DNA from: a virus
Reading direction: 5' to 3' (one strand)
DNA length: 26,001 nt
IMG/VR virus record: IMGVR_UViG_3300037882_000503
Coordinates: 1-26,001 of that record
Below the pieces are notes generated by a model. The model did no database searches and was not told the DNA's origin. It saw only the letters and a program-made list of their open reading frames with translations. Position numbers and translations under genes: made by a program. Of the stretch, positions 1 through 5,206 are shown piece by piece (within the stretch, counting starts at the first letter, position 1; every line of letters begins with the position of its first letter).

Positions 1-75
1 ACCTGCGTTATGCCAACCTGAGTTCTGCCGACCTGCGTTATGCCAACCTGAGTTCTGCCGACCTGCGTTATGCCG
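1..75 (+). repeat. 30-base tandem repeat coding for pentapeptides
   Basis: Two complete identical 30-base units (1-30 and 31-60) and a partial third (61-74) lie head to tail. Each unit encodes ten residues, that is two pentapeptides. Identity at the nucleotide level, including third codon positions, suggests recent unit duplication rather than old repeats held only by protein selection. The array continues leftwards out of the window. Confidence 0.9.
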
Positions 76-341
76 CTGGTAACAGTGAGCAAATTAAAAG
101 CATTTTTGTATCAGAAGTTTATCCAATCGTTTACACAGTTGATTATTTGCAGATTGGATGCGAGCGCCATTTAATTTCTGAGTGGGCTGATTTTGATGAT
201 CGCCGGATTTTAGAAATGGATGGAAAAATAGCGCTTGAATTTTGGAAGCAATTCAAGGATTTTATTTTTATGTCAATTCAAATTGCTCCTGCTGCTGCAA
301 CTGGATTTGTTGAAAAAGATGAAGAAGAAAAAAACGAGTAA
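3..341 (+). CDS. Pentapeptide-repeat protein, 5' end outside the window
   Basis: The frame is open from the window edge to a stop at 339-341, giving the last 112 residues. Residues 1-25 of the visible part follow the A(D/N)LXX pattern (ADLRY, ANLSS alternating), which builds a right-handed quadrilateral beta-helix in pentapeptide-repeat proteins. After about residue 26 the repeats stop and a non-repetitive, acidic C-terminal domain follows (a WADFDD stretch, a hydrophobic run near FKDFIFMSIQ, and a Glu/Lys-rich end). Family members include DNA-mimicking gyrase protectors, but many have no known role, and nothing here points to a specific target. The repeat count and true start lie upstream. 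The repeat assignment is seen directly; function is unknown. Confidence 0.8.
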   Translation: MRYANLSSADLRYANLSSADLRYAAGNSEQIKSIFVSEVYPIVYTVDYLQIGCERHLISEWADFDDRRILEMDGKIALEFWKQFKDFIFMSIQIAPAAATGFVEKDEEEKNE

Positions 342-369
342 TTGCATAAACACAGATAGGATATAGGCA

Positions 370-480
370 TTGGTTAGTTCCAACTTGATCTTTGTATTGA
401 ATACAGCGCTTTTTACGATTGGATTGATGGACTTAATTGGGGTGAATGATGGTAATCGACTTTTACGCATGGCTGGATAA
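370..480 (+). CDS. Possible short one-helix membrane peptide (TTG start)
   Basis: A 36-residue frame opens just after a stop at 364-366 and would start at TTG 370. It has a strongly hydrophobic middle (IFVLNTALFTIGLMDLIGV) and a basic C-terminus, the look of a small membrane peptide. AGG-rich sequence lies just upstream but very close to the start. It overlaps the next small gene out of frame. An internal ATG at 427 would give only 17 residues. This is weak and may be chance. Confidence 0.2.
   Translation: MVSSNLIFVLNTALFTIGLMDLIGVNDGNRLLRMAG
393..405. promoter_or_regulatory. 13-base inverted repeat in the first intergenic gap
   Basis: TGTATT and AATACA face each other around a single G in the 104-base gap after the pentapeptide gene. 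The size and symmetry fit a dimeric repressor half-site pair, but only one copy is visible and no clear promoter flanks it. It could be chance in AT-rich sequence. Confidence 0.2.
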
Positions 481-553
481 GCGCAAGATTAAATTGCTGC
501 GCGGATTTAAGCACGATAGCTCTAGTAGAGATTGGGCTTATGAACACCAATAG
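446..553 (+). CDS. Small hypothetical protein, 35 aa
   Basis: The frame starts at tandem ATG codons (446 and 449), with a GGGGTGA ribosome binding site ending at 444, best placed for the second ATG. The product is basic (DKRKIKLLRGFKHD) with a Ser-rich end. It overlaps the next gene by 14 bases, as is usual for the packed small genes of this cluster. No family is recognised. The evidence is the good ribosome binding site and tight overlap, not similarity. Confidence 0.45.
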   Translation: MMVIDFYAWLDKRKIKLLRGFKHDSSSRDWAYEHQ

Positions 554-716
554 CATGATGGCCAGAATCTACTTGCGAGAGGCAAAGGCTACCCGTTGGC
601 GTAACTGGAAGATATCGCTATTGGGTTATGCAGCAAAGCGCCGGGCAATGTATTTTGAGCTTATCAGGTTGGCTAGAAATACAGAATTTAAAGAAGTTCA
701 ATTGGAGTTATTTTAG
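540..716 (+). CDS. Small basic hypothetical protein, 58 aa
   Basis: ATG 540 to TAG 714-716. The product is rich in Arg and Lys with a likely amphipathic helix through most of its length (MARIYLREAKATRW to the ELIRLARN region). The stop overlaps the GTG start of the next gene by one base, so translational coupling is likely. No family is recognised. As part of the nin-like block of accessory genes it may be a small nucleic-acid-associated or host-modifying protein, but the sequence does not show this. Confidence 0.5.
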   Translation: MNTNSMMARIYLREAKATRWRNWKISLLGYAAKRRAMYFELIRLARNTEFKEVQLELF

Positions 717-988
717 TGAGTAATCCGCATTTTCTATATCACAAGCAAAAGGAATCATGGGAGGCATTCGAGCGTGACTTTGAGGTGTTCGACAAAAACC
801 GCAAAGCATACCGCAATATCGGATGCCGACCAGAAACCAGATCATGGTTTTACCGTGCCAAAGGCGTTAAGGAAGTAACCAGAAAGTCACTAGCCGATAT
901 CCTAATCGTAAAGGCTGAGCAGGAAGAGTTAAGAAAAGCAAATTTGATATTGTCTACTGAAAATCAGGTTCACAATGGACGAAATTAA
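716..988 (+). CDS. Hypothetical protein, 90 aa, GTG start
   Basis: The frame begins at GTG 716, directly overlapping the previous stop (TAGTG), with a GGAG ribosome binding site at about 704-707. The product is highly charged. Aromatic and basic residues fill the first 60 positions (FLYHKQKESWEAFERDF, NRKAYRN, ETRSWFYRAKG), followed by a helical Glu/Lys-rich tail. I do not recognise a family. The charge pattern would suit a small nucleic-acid-binding or adaptor protein, but that is only an impression. Confidence 0.55.
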   Translation: MSNPHFLYHKQKESWEAFERDFEVFDKNRKAYRNIGCRPETRSWFYRAKGVKEVTRKSLADILIVKAEQEELRKANLILSTENQVHNGRN

Positions 989-1000
989 CGGGAGATTGTA

Positions 1001-1252
1001 ATGGAAGTAACAGACAACACAAAAACGCTGGCTAATGCTTTGGCAGAAATAAAAAAGCTGCGCATTGAATTAATCACATCTTTTGGTGAAGCGCAGTCGG
1101 CGCTGGAGCAATTGGTAGAGGTGCGCCAGAAATTAGAGGCGGCAGAGGATCGCATTATCGACTTAAAAGAGGTAATCGTTTCATATGGGCACTTAGCTGC
1201 AAGTGATGCGCGCAAGATAAATGAGCTAGAATCAGAGTTAAAGCCATCATGA
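1001..1252 (+). CDS. Coiled-coil hypothetical protein, 83 aa
   Basis: ATG 1001 is preceded by a GGGAG ribosome binding site. From residue 8 to 80 the protein is almost all helix-forming with heptad-like hydrophobic spacing (LANALAEIKKLRIELI, LEQLVEVRQKLEAAEDRI, INELESEL), so a long coiled coil and oligomerisation are likely. Short coiled-coil proteins of this type are common among phage accessory genes and rarely have a known function. It overlaps the next start by four bases (ATGA). Confidence 0.6.
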   Translation: MEVTDNTKTLANALAEIKKLRIELITSFGEAQSALEQLVEVRQKLEAAEDRIIDLKEVIVSYGHLAASDARKINELESELKPS

Positions 1253-1674
1253 AAAGCTATATAAAATATTGCTCAATCACTATAAGAGACGGAGATGATT
1301 TTAGTTTCAATCCGGAATCTTATCGCATCAATGGGTATGCTGTTCTGCCTGTAGAGATGCTGTGCAATACTCTTGGTGTTGAGTGCAATGGTTTTGTTGA
1401 TGCTATAGAGTCAGGCAAAAACGACAACTTAGTATCTGATGTGCATAAAAGATTGCATGACTCATTACAAGACAATATTGCAAACAGGTCTACTGCACCG
1501 CAAGCAGCAGCTATACCGACTGCTTGGAAAAATATGCTTATTGAGCTATGCGATACATTGCGTCAAGTTTTCCCAGAGTTTGATGATACAGATACTGCTC
1601 ATCGCGAAATAATGGAACTTTTGCGTGAGGCCGACGAATTGCTATCAGCAGCACCAAAGCCAGAGGGAGAGTAA
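1249..1674 (+). CDS. Hypothetical protein with Ead/Ea22-like C-terminal helix, 141 aa
   Basis: ATG 1249 sits in an ATGA overlap with the preceding stop. The N-terminal half (about residues 1-80) looks like a small mixed alpha/beta unit with no motif I recognise. The C-terminal half (about residues 93-135) resembles the helical tail of Ead/Ea22-like lambdoid early proteins: a WKNMLIELCDTLRQVFPEF helix, a short acidic loop, a second helix EIMELLREADELL, and a Pro-rich end. That similarity is from memory of the family's general look and is weak. The gene is coupled to the next by a TAATG junction. Confidence 0.55.
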   Translation: MKSYIKYCSITIRDGDDFSFNPESYRINGYAVLPVEMLCNTLGVECNGFVDAIESGKNDNLVSDVHKRLHDSLQDNIANRSTAPQAAAIPTAWKNMLIELCDTLRQVFPEFDDTDTAHREIMELLREADELLSAAPKPEGE

Positions 1675-1853
1675 TGAACCAGCCAGACAGAGAAAAATTT
1701 GAGTGGGCATACATCCTCCGTAGCATGCCTGATATTACGGTAGAGGCAGCAAAGCGTTTCATGGAAGAACACCGAGACGGTAACACATACTCTGACGATG
1801 ATATCGCAGAGGCTTGGGCTGATGAGAAATTGGGGCTTGATTGGTATGGCTAG
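1674..1853 (+). CDS. Small acidic hypothetical protein, 59 aa
   Basis: ATG 1674 overlaps the preceding TAA by one base, with a GAGGGAGA ribosome binding site inside the previous gene. The product is acidic and predicted helical, with a YSDDDIAEAWADEKLGLDW segment near the end that looks like a small helix-loop-helix. No family is recognised. It overlaps the NinB-like gene by eight bases. Confidence 0.55.
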   Translation: MNQPDREKFEWAYILRSMPDITVEAAKRFMEEHRDGNTYSDDDIAEAWADEKLGLDWYG

Positions 1854-2355
1854 GGCTGAAAAAATCATTGATGGCGATGTGCAGATAGAGCCATTTGCTG
1901 CAAAGCTTACTGAATGGCTTCGCAAGGCAATTAAGCTAGGAGCCGTGCGCATAGTTGCAGAAAATACCAATGGGGAAGAAGAACCAAAAAGCGATGGGCA
2001 GCGCGAGAAGTTCCACGCAATGATTGGAGACATAAACAAAACCGGTGTGATTGTTATGCCTGGTCGCCGCGTGGTTTTGAGTGATTACGATGCAGAGCAG
2101 TGCAAGGCGCTTTTGGTAATGTGGTTCGCAAACGAAAAGGCAGCTATGGGCGAGGCATTAAAGAAGCCGCCAAGGCACTTTACTTGCCCGCTAACCGGAG
2201 AGGAAATAACTATCCGACCTAGCACAATTCAGTGGGGCAAAAAGCTAACCTGCGAGTTTGTGGAATACCTTTACGCAACTGGCGCAATGACCAATACAGT
2301 TTGGTCTGAGAAGGCGCTAGAGGCGTATCAGTCATATCGTGAGGCACAACAATGA
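1846..2355 (+). CDS. ninB: NinB-like recombination protein, 169 aa
   Basis: NinB (Orf) of lambda is a single-strand-DNA-associated recombination mediator that can substitute for host RecFOR functions. This product has the family's usual layout: a GQREKFHAMIGDI segment (the conserved 'Q..FHAML.DI' motif), a central tryptophan- and lysine-rich part, and a C-terminal KKLTCEFVEYLYATGAMTNTVWSE segment matching the 'M...E.IEYIYAFGAE..V.WS' end. The frame stays open back to 1798, but ATG 1846 is preferred: it follows a GGGG ribosome binding site by about eight bases and overlaps the previous gene only slightly. Together with NinG downstream it marks this stretch as a nin region. Confidence 0.8.
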   Translation: MARAEKIIDGDVQIEPFAAKLTEWLRKAIKLGAVRIVAENTNGEEEPKSDGQREKFHAMIGDINKTGVIVMPGRRVVLSDYDAEQCKALLVMWFANEKAAMGEALKKPPRHFTCPLTGEEITIRPSTIQWGKKLTCEFVEYLYATGAMTNTVWSEKALEAYQSYREAQQ

Positions 2356-2501
2356 CACCATATCAGCAATCAATCTATGATCTAGGCGTAAAGGCTCACA
2401 GGGAAGGGCGGGATGACATTAACCCGTTCGGATATGGCGATATGCTTGAGCTGTGTTCGTGGTCTGCTGGCTTCTTTGATAGCTTCAGGGGAATGGTATG
2501 A
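2352..2501 (+). CDS. Rmf/CrpP-like small protein, 49 aa
   Basis: ATG 2352 overlaps the NinB-like stop by four bases. The product reads YDLGVKAHREGRDDINPFGYGDMLELCSW and then a GFFDSF end. This is the spacing seen in ribosome modulation factor (Rmf) and CrpP-fold proteins: G..A...G...NPF, a variable loop, then W..GF. Rmf dimerises stationary-phase ribosomes, but phage and plasmid relatives of the fold have no settled role. The fold assignment rests on a short motif and is moderate; any ribosome effect is speculation. Confidence 0.5.
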   Translation: MTPYQQSIYDLGVKAHREGRDDINPFGYGDMLELCSWSAGFFDSFRGMV

Positions 2502-2611
2502 ATAATCCAACTGATGAAGAGCTGGCGATGATTGGCTATCTGGCATTTATGTCCATTGTTGGCATTACTGTTTTAATTTTATCTGGATTTTTCGCATGGT
2601 TAAGCCACTAA
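2498..2611 (+). CDS. Single-helix membrane peptide, 37 aa
   Basis: ATG 2498 overlaps the previous stop by four bases (ATGA). After an acidic N-terminus (NNPTDEE) there is one long hydrophobic helix from about residue 9 to 34 (MIGYLAFMSIVGITVLILSG and FFAWL), so it should be an inner-membrane peptide. It overlaps the NinG-like gene by 16 bases. No family is recognised; small phage membrane peptides of this kind are often exclusion or lysis-timing factors, which cannot be judged here. Confidence 0.5.
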   Translation: MNNPTDEELAMIGYLAFMSIVGITVLILSGFFAWLSH

Positions 2612-3165
2612 AGGAGCGCCGTTGTAAGTCGCGCACATGCCGCGCACAATTCACTCCGAAGCAATCAGGGCTTAATGTGCAGAAGTATTGCAATCCTGCT
2701 TGTGAGCTTGATGATGCGCAGATGGGGGTGGCAGCCAAGCCTAAGCCAAAAGCAAAGCAGCGTAAGCTATCTGCAATCAAAAAAGAGCTTTGGGATTTGT
2801 TCAGCCTGCATCAAAAGCTTGTGCACAGTAAAGACGGGAAATGGTGCAACTGCTACACATGCGACAAGCCTATCGAAATAGGTACTATTGACTGCCAAGG
2901 CGGGCACTGCTTCAGTAAGGCGGCTAACGGGGCGCTGTACTTTGACGAGCGAGCAGTGAGGCCGCAATGTTCATACTGTAACTGCGGAGAGGGCGGCAAC
3001 CATTACATATTTAACGAGCGACTGAAGCAAGAGATAGGCCTTGCAGCGTGGCAGGATATGTTCGACAACAGAAAGACTTTGCGCACCGGTTCGCGTCAAG
3101 TTTATATAGAAAAAATTGAATACTACACGGCGGAAAATAAGCGCCTATTGGAGATAAAGAAATGA
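2596..3165 (+). CDS. ninG: NinG-like (Rap) recombination endonuclease, 189 aa
   Basis: Lambda NinG, also called Rap, is a structure-specific endonuclease that cuts recombination intermediates such as Holliday junctions. The family pattern is clear: an N-terminal zinc knuckle (C10, C15, C32, C36), a basic linker rich in Lys and Pro, a tryptophan helix (KKELWDLFSLHQKLVHSKDG), then a second Cys/His set (C84, C86, C89, C100, H104, C125, C128, C130) with the GGHCFSKA and RPQCSYCN stretches and a GGNHYIFNERLKQEIG segment that match the conserved 'GH....R....N...QC..CN...GN' core. Length is close to the family's usual 190-205 residues. It is coupled to the next gene by a four-base overlap. Confidence 0.85.
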   Translation: MVKPLKERRCKSRTCRAQFTPKQSGLNVQKYCNPACELDDAQMGVAAKPKPKAKQRKLSAIKKELWDLFSLHQKLVHSKDGKWCNCYTCDKPIEIGTIDCQGGHCFSKAANGALYFDERAVRPQCSYCNCGEGGNHYIFNERLKQEIGLAAWQDMFDNRKTLRTGSRQVYIEKIEYYTAENKRLLEIKK

Positions 3166-3308
3166 GAGAATCAAAGTGTCCTCAGTGCCAACATCATTCC
3201 CTATACGTAATGCCAGCAGCATGTAAAACTATCTGCGCAAATTGTAAGGTTGAATCGCCTATCGTTAAGTTGTGCAAAGATATTAACGCTAGTTCTGTGA
3301 AGTGTTAA
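3162..3308 (+). CDS. Small zinc-ribbon protein, 48 aa
   Basis: ATG 3162 overlaps the NinG-like stop by four bases. Two Cys pairs (CPQC near residue 6 and CANC near residue 26) form a typical four-Cys zinc ribbon, followed by a short basic tail with two more cysteines. Such one-domain ribbons in nin regions are taken as nucleic-acid or protein adaptors. It is the last gene before the long noncoding stretch, and its stop falls about 20 bases ahead of the first strong RNA hairpin. Confidence 0.6.
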   Translation: MRESKCPQCQHHSLYVMPAACKTICANCKVESPIVKLCKDINASSVKC

Positions 3309-3920
3309 ACTGAAATTGTTGTGAATGCGTAGGCGATACGCGACAGGCTTAAGACTGTTTCCTTGAAGCACCTGACTATCTAAGCAGCAATGCTACGGGT
3401 AGCGCGAAATGAAGTAGCGTCCGTGAATGCCGGTTTCGCACCCGGTCACAACACCGCCCATTCTAACGAGTGGGCAACCTGAAGCCCACTTGCTGAGGTG
3501 CGTGATGCTCGCACAACATCGAACGGCAGGACGATAGGCGAGTGGTATTCAGGTTGTGAATTCGCCGAAAGGCAAAAAGAGCAGTAGGCGAGGAAGGGCG
3601 GATGCCCATAGCCGAAGACCGGCGCAGAGCTGGCAGGTCGTCAGAAAGGGCGGCAACTATGCAGCAAGTAGCGACTGAAATTCAGGCAGTAAAAAATATG
3701 CGGAAAATCGGCGTGATGAGTGGAGTAAAACGAGGTTCGAATCCTTACGCTGCACCAAACTCCAAGCGCGCATGTTCGCAGTAATCCAGATTTAACCAAA
3801 ACCCGTGCAAGCACCTCGCTGCGGCGATCTGGTAAATAAGCATGTAGGGCACGGTAGGACTTGTAACCGCATTGCGCACGGTTCCCTGATGCGGCCTGAA
3901 CGGGGATTAACTAACAGCAA
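3309..3920 (+). ncRNA. Large structured noncoding RNA (GOLLD-like candidate)
   Basis: About 610 bases hold no gene-like frame with a ribosome binding site but many perfect stems in + sense: 3327-3331 with 3337-3341; 3343-3346 with 3355-3358; 3467-3475 with 3484-3492 (nine pairs); 3498-3502 with 3510-3514; 3537-3541 with 3562-3566; a GAAA-tetraloop hairpin 3564-3573; 3596-3599 with 3604-3607; 3611-3614 with 3620-3623; 3786-3791 with 3827-3832; 3867-3872 with 3889-3894. CCGTGC at 3803-3808, enclosed by the 3786-3832 stem, can pair with GCACGG outside it, so pseudoknots are likely. GC content is higher than in neighbouring genes. Size, phage setting, pseudoknots and a tRNA-like element fit what is known of GOLLD RNAs, which are induced in lytic growth. 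The class is my inference and was not checked with a covariance model; the exact ends are unknown. Confidence 0.7.
3660..3757 (+). other. tRNA-like element ending in CCA within the large RNA
   Basis: A T-arm with the canonical loop TTCGAAT at 3736-3742 is closed by GAGG/CCTT and followed by GCTGCACCA. TGCAGC at 3660-3665 is the exact complement of GCTGCA at 3749-3754 and can form the acceptor stem. It is not a normal tRNA: the T-stem end is mismatched, the spacing to CCA is one base off, the 5' part lacks a clear D-arm, and I find no convincing anticodon arm in the 65 bases between. It could be a decayed tRNA, a tRNA mimic that recruits host RNase P or CCA-adding enzyme, or a module of the larger RNA. 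Confidence 0.45.
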
Positions 3921-4169
3921 ATGAAAGACAATATGACCACTAACTTACTACAGGAGCGCGCCTACATGGCGCTGCTGATGACGATGAATGAAGAACTGCC
4001 ATCGCTGCCAGAGGTTGCGCACTTGGAAAACCCAAAGCCGGTTAACCAGTTTCACGCTCAGATGCTTGAGCAGGCAAACAGCCCGGCAACTCACAAGCAC
4101 TGGCCAACACAATCACAAGCAAGAGTCGAGCCATGCAGAGGGTATGAATGGCCGAGTAATGCGATATAG
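3921..4169 (+). CDS. Hypothetical protein, 82 aa
   Basis: This frame lies between the structured RNA and the FtsK-gamma-like gene. ATG 3921 is drawn as start; ATG 3933 is an alternative with a GAAAG ribosome-binding-like sequence ahead of it. The N-terminal half is helical (LLQERAYMALLMTMNEELPSL) and the rest is polar with Pro, His and Gln. No family is recognised. The 3' half overlaps a longer out-of-frame reading, so the gene is plausible rather than certain. It ends eight bases before the next start. Confidence 0.45.
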   Translation: MKDNMTTNLLQERAYMALLMTMNEELPSLPEVAHLENPKPVNQFHAQMLEQANSPATHKHWPTQSQARVEPCRGYEWPSNAI

Positions 4170-4177
4170 GGGGATTT

Positions 4178-4426
4178 ATGGAAACGCACGAATACATTGA
4201 GCGAAACACTAAAACCTTTATTGATGCCGCCGATAAAAAAAAGGTTTTTGGCTGTAGCTATGTTCAGCGACTATGTCGAATTGGCTACAATCAGGCGCAG
4301 CATACAATTGAAGAAATGTTAAATCGCGAAATTATAAATACTGAGGGAGACTACACTTTCAGTTTTGTACGACAAATCAGTCCGCACCTTCGCCCGAGTA
4401 GTCGGGCTTTTTTATTAGTGGTATAA
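4178..4426 (+). CDS. Stand-alone FtsK-gamma-like winged-helix protein, 82 aa
   Basis: ATG 4178 follows a strong AGGGGGA ribosome binding site. Residues about 27-53 read SYVQRLCRIGYNQAQHTIEE and then MLNREII, which matches the helix-turn-helix core of the FtsK gamma domain ('S.LQR..RIGYNRA...ME..G.V'), the winged helix that reads the polar KOPS sequences and contacts XerD. The motor and membrane parts of FtsK are absent, so it could be a KOPS binder, an FtsK competitor or a repurposed regulator. The last 12 codons run through an intrinsic terminator hairpin and the stop codon lies in a -10 box, so the C-terminal tail is shaped by those sites. Confidence 0.7.
   Translation: METHEYIERNTKTFIDAADKKKVFGCSYVQRLCRIGYNQAQHTIEEMLNREIINTEGDYTFSFVRQISPHLRPSSRAFLLVV
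4392..4413 (+). terminator. Intrinsic terminator inside the 3' end of the FtsK-gamma-like gene
   Basis: GCCCGA at 4392-4397 pairs with TCGGGC at 4402-4407 around a four-base loop and is followed by six T residues at 4408-4413. This is a textbook rho-independent terminator. It overlaps codons of the preceding gene, ending the transcript that carries the large RNA unless an antiterminator acts. Confidence 0.8.
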
Positions 4427-4427
4427 T
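4419..4427 (+). promoter_or_regulatory. Extended -10 promoter for the structural genes
   Basis: TGG followed by TATAAT (4422-4427) is a perfect extended -10 element for a sigma70-type polymerase. No good -35 box lies 16-18 bases upstream, where the terminator stem sits, which is acceptable for extended -10 promoters. Transcription would start near 4434, about 20 bases ahead of the first structural gene. The TAA stop of the FtsK-gamma-like gene lies within the -10 hexamer. Confidence 0.6.
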
Positions 4428-4454
4428 CGAATAAACATTAATCAGGTGATAGCT

Positions 4455-4733
4455 ATGGCGTTAATACTGATAAACAACCAAACGGCGGCAACAGAAAGCA
4501 ACCCTTTCAAGGTTCCGCCAAGCAGAACCCCGAGCCTCAAGGCAAGCGGTCTTACCGGCGCTGAAGTAGTAACCCTACAGTGCGAGATAAACGGCCAGTT
4601 CGCCGACGTTCTTGATAGCGCGGGCGCTGTAGTCACAATGACCGCCACCAAGCCACACATCACAATCAATGCTGACGGAACCTATAGGGTTACCAAAGGC
4701 GTAACCGCTGCAACCACTGTCCAGCTAGGATAA
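4455..4733 (+). CDS. Small phage structural-type protein, 92 aa
   Basis: ATG 4455 is chosen over the in-frame GTG at 4446 because CAGGTGA at 4443-4449 is then a well-spaced ribosome binding site. The product has a polar N-terminus (INNQTAATESNPFKVPPSRTPS) and then a beta-rich domain of Thr, Val and Ala strands (EVVTLQCEINGQFADVL, VVTMTATKPHITINADGTYRV). This looks like an Ig-like or decoration-type fold. No family is recognised. It is the first gene after the extended -10 promoter and pairs with the next gene as a two-gene unit ahead of the terminase operon. Confidence 0.6.
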   Translation: MALILINNQTAATESNPFKVPPSRTPSLKASGLTGAEVVTLQCEINGQFADVLDSAGAVVTMTATKPHITINADGTYRVTKGVTAATTVQLG

Positions 4734-4745
4734 TAGGAGACAATC

Positions 4746-5201
4746 ATGCTAGTACCACGCAAACACCTACAGCCAACACTCAAAGACTTTTACGACTACT
4801 TGGATTCTATTGGCGGGTATATATCGTCAACCATTGCCTCTGGTAGTGCAGTAGCTCTGACTAGCGCCACAGCAGCCAACGTGACATCAATAACCCTGAC
4901 TGAGGGCGAGTGGGATATTAGCGGATCTATAGCGTTTCTTCCAGCTGCATCTACATCAATCACGGTGCTTGGTGGTTCATCAAACGAAACATCAGCAACC
5001 ATTGGTGGTGCTCATAACTCATTTGCGCGAACTATGGCGGCATTAGTTCCTGGCGCGGTAGCTCAGATTCAGCCAATCCCAGTGCATCGCGTTGTTGTGC
5101 CTGCGGGATCAACTCAGGTGATGTACCTTGTGGCGCGCGCTACCTTCACCGTTAGCACTTTGGGCGCATACGGGATTATTCAGGCTCGTCGCGTAGCTTA
5201 A
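4746..5201 (+). CDS. Phage structural protein with beta-sandwich domain, 151 aa
   Basis: ATG 4746 has a TAGGAGA ribosome binding site 8 bases upstream. After a short helical start (HLQPTLKDFYDYLDSI), residues about 45-148 are a Thr/Ser/Ala-rich beta domain containing the pattern ITLTEGEWDISGSIAF and then LPAASTSITVLGG. This 'tdGeWDvsGsv.F....tt.t...gsi..tsAtl' pattern is common in small phage virion proteins, either decoration or fibre-associated. It ends 6 bases before a terminator, so it closes the two-gene unit. The exact virion position cannot be told from sequence. Confidence 0.6.
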   Translation: MLVPRKHLQPTLKDFYDYLDSIGGYISSTIASGSAVALTSATAANVTSITLTEGEWDISGSIAFLPAASTSITVLGGSSNETSATIGGAHNSFARTMAALVPGAVAQIQPIPVHRVVVPAGSTQVMYLVARATFTVSTLGAYGIIQARRVA

Positions 5202-5206
5202 TCAAT

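Noticed and set aside
1-75. CRISPR array
   Set aside because: The 30-base units are directly adjacent with no spacers and are in frame as pentapeptide codons.
1798-1845. Upstream extension of the NinB-like gene
   Set aside because: The frame is open, but the extension overlaps the previous gene fully, has no ribosome binding site, and does not match the family's N-terminus.
3660-3757. Ordinary tRNA gene
   Set aside because: T-arm and CCA are present, but D-arm and anticodon arm are not, and the acceptor-to-CCA spacing is wrong.
3309-3780. tmRNA
   Set aside because: The tRNA-like 3' end recalls tmRNA, but no matching 5' half with the conserved tmRNA start and no tag-peptide frame ending in an LAA-type sequence was seen.
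3602-3784. Open frame of 60 codons within the structured RNA
   Set aside because: It has no convincing ribosome binding site, its bases are committed to RNA stems and the tRNA-like arm, and the protein is low-complexity Arg/Ala/Ser without a pattern.
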